Of a DNA stretch of 12,555 nucleotides, positions 12,503 to 12,555 are shown piece by piece (the first letter of the stretch is position 1; every line of letters starts with the position of its first letter). The notes below the pieces were generated by a model. It saw only the letters and a program-made list of their open reading frames with translations, was not told the DNA's origin and made no database searches. This DNA comes from an uncultured Lachnospiraceae bacterium (lineage in GTDB: Bacteria > Bacillota > Clostridia > Lachnospirales > Lachnospiraceae): the NCBI GenBank assembly GCA_910580005.1, contig CAJTXH010000087.1:1-12555 (forward strand), written 5' to 3'. A program made the position numbers and the translations under genes.

Positions 12503-12555
12503 TAGTTACTATTCACAGCTACGCTGTTCATAGTAACTAGCAGTGCTTTCAGCAC
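12503..12555. repeat. Hairpin repeat element, copy 2 (may continue past window edge)
   Basis: TAGTTACTA (12503-12511) pairs with TAGTAACTA (12531-12539), and inner CAGC pairs with GCTG around TAC; the two arms are interrupted by an identical TTCA on each side. It is followed by a second hairpin, GTGCT (12543-12547)/AGCAC (12551-12555). The GTTACTA/TAGTAAC arms and the TAGCAxTGCTTT tail match 8372-8417. The form resembles short palindromic intergenic repeats common in Lachnospiraceae genomes. Confidence 0.6.

Noticed and set aside
1..12555. CRISPR array, tRNA, rRNA, insertion sequence or prophage genes
   Set aside because: No regularly spaced repeats, tRNA-like cloverleaf, rRNA segment or transposase/integrase motif was seen in either strand.

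Overview
The window is AT-rich Firmicute DNA, most probably from an anaerobic gut-type Clostridium relative in or near the Lachnospiraceae. Three things suggest this: the start of a pyruvate:ferredoxin oxidoreductase gene, a type III glutamine synthetase (GSIII), and the gene order yicC-remA-gmk-rpoZ, together with consistent AGGAGG-like ribosome binding sites and near-consensus sigma-A promoters with 17-bp spacers. The taxonomic assignment is inference; there is no rRNA or other marker here.

Layout, left to right. Positions 1-285 (minus) hold the N-terminus of nifJ, cut by the window edge. Positions 286-609 are a divergent promoter region. Positions 610-1638 (plus) encode a type I DAHP synthase, the first step of aromatic amino acid synthesis. 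Positions 1639-2084 have no intact gene but carry remnants of an ArsR/SdpR-type repressor and possibly the start of an SdpI-like protein. Everything from 2085 to 12403 that looks intact lies on the minus strand: comFB, a cell-wall amidase, signal peptidase I, an unusual RNA polymerase omega subunit, guanylate kinase, remA, yicC, an AI-2E family transporter, GSIII (glnN) and O-acetylhomoserine sulfhydrylase (metY). The genes from yicC down to the amidase are tightly packed and probably form one operon, read from a near-perfect promoter (TTGACT-17-TATAAT) that overlaps the stop codon of the transporter gene. comFB, glnN, metY and the transporter each have their own candidate promoter.

Two observations stand out. 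First, the omega subunit is 191 residues long. After a normal omega core and a charged helical linker it carries a four-cysteine rubredoxin/rubrerythrin-like knuckle (C135-x2-C138-x14-C153-x2-C156), which looks like a metal-binding module fused to an RNA polymerase subunit. Second, the glnN leader contains an intrinsic terminator between its promoter and its start codon. This terminator overlaps a small hairpin with an AAGGGC hexaloop, as expected for ANTAR-protein antitermination. Other signals are a hairpin repeat element present twice (8372-8417 and 12503-12555), a triple direct repeat around the comFB promoter, and competing hairpins in the yicC leader.
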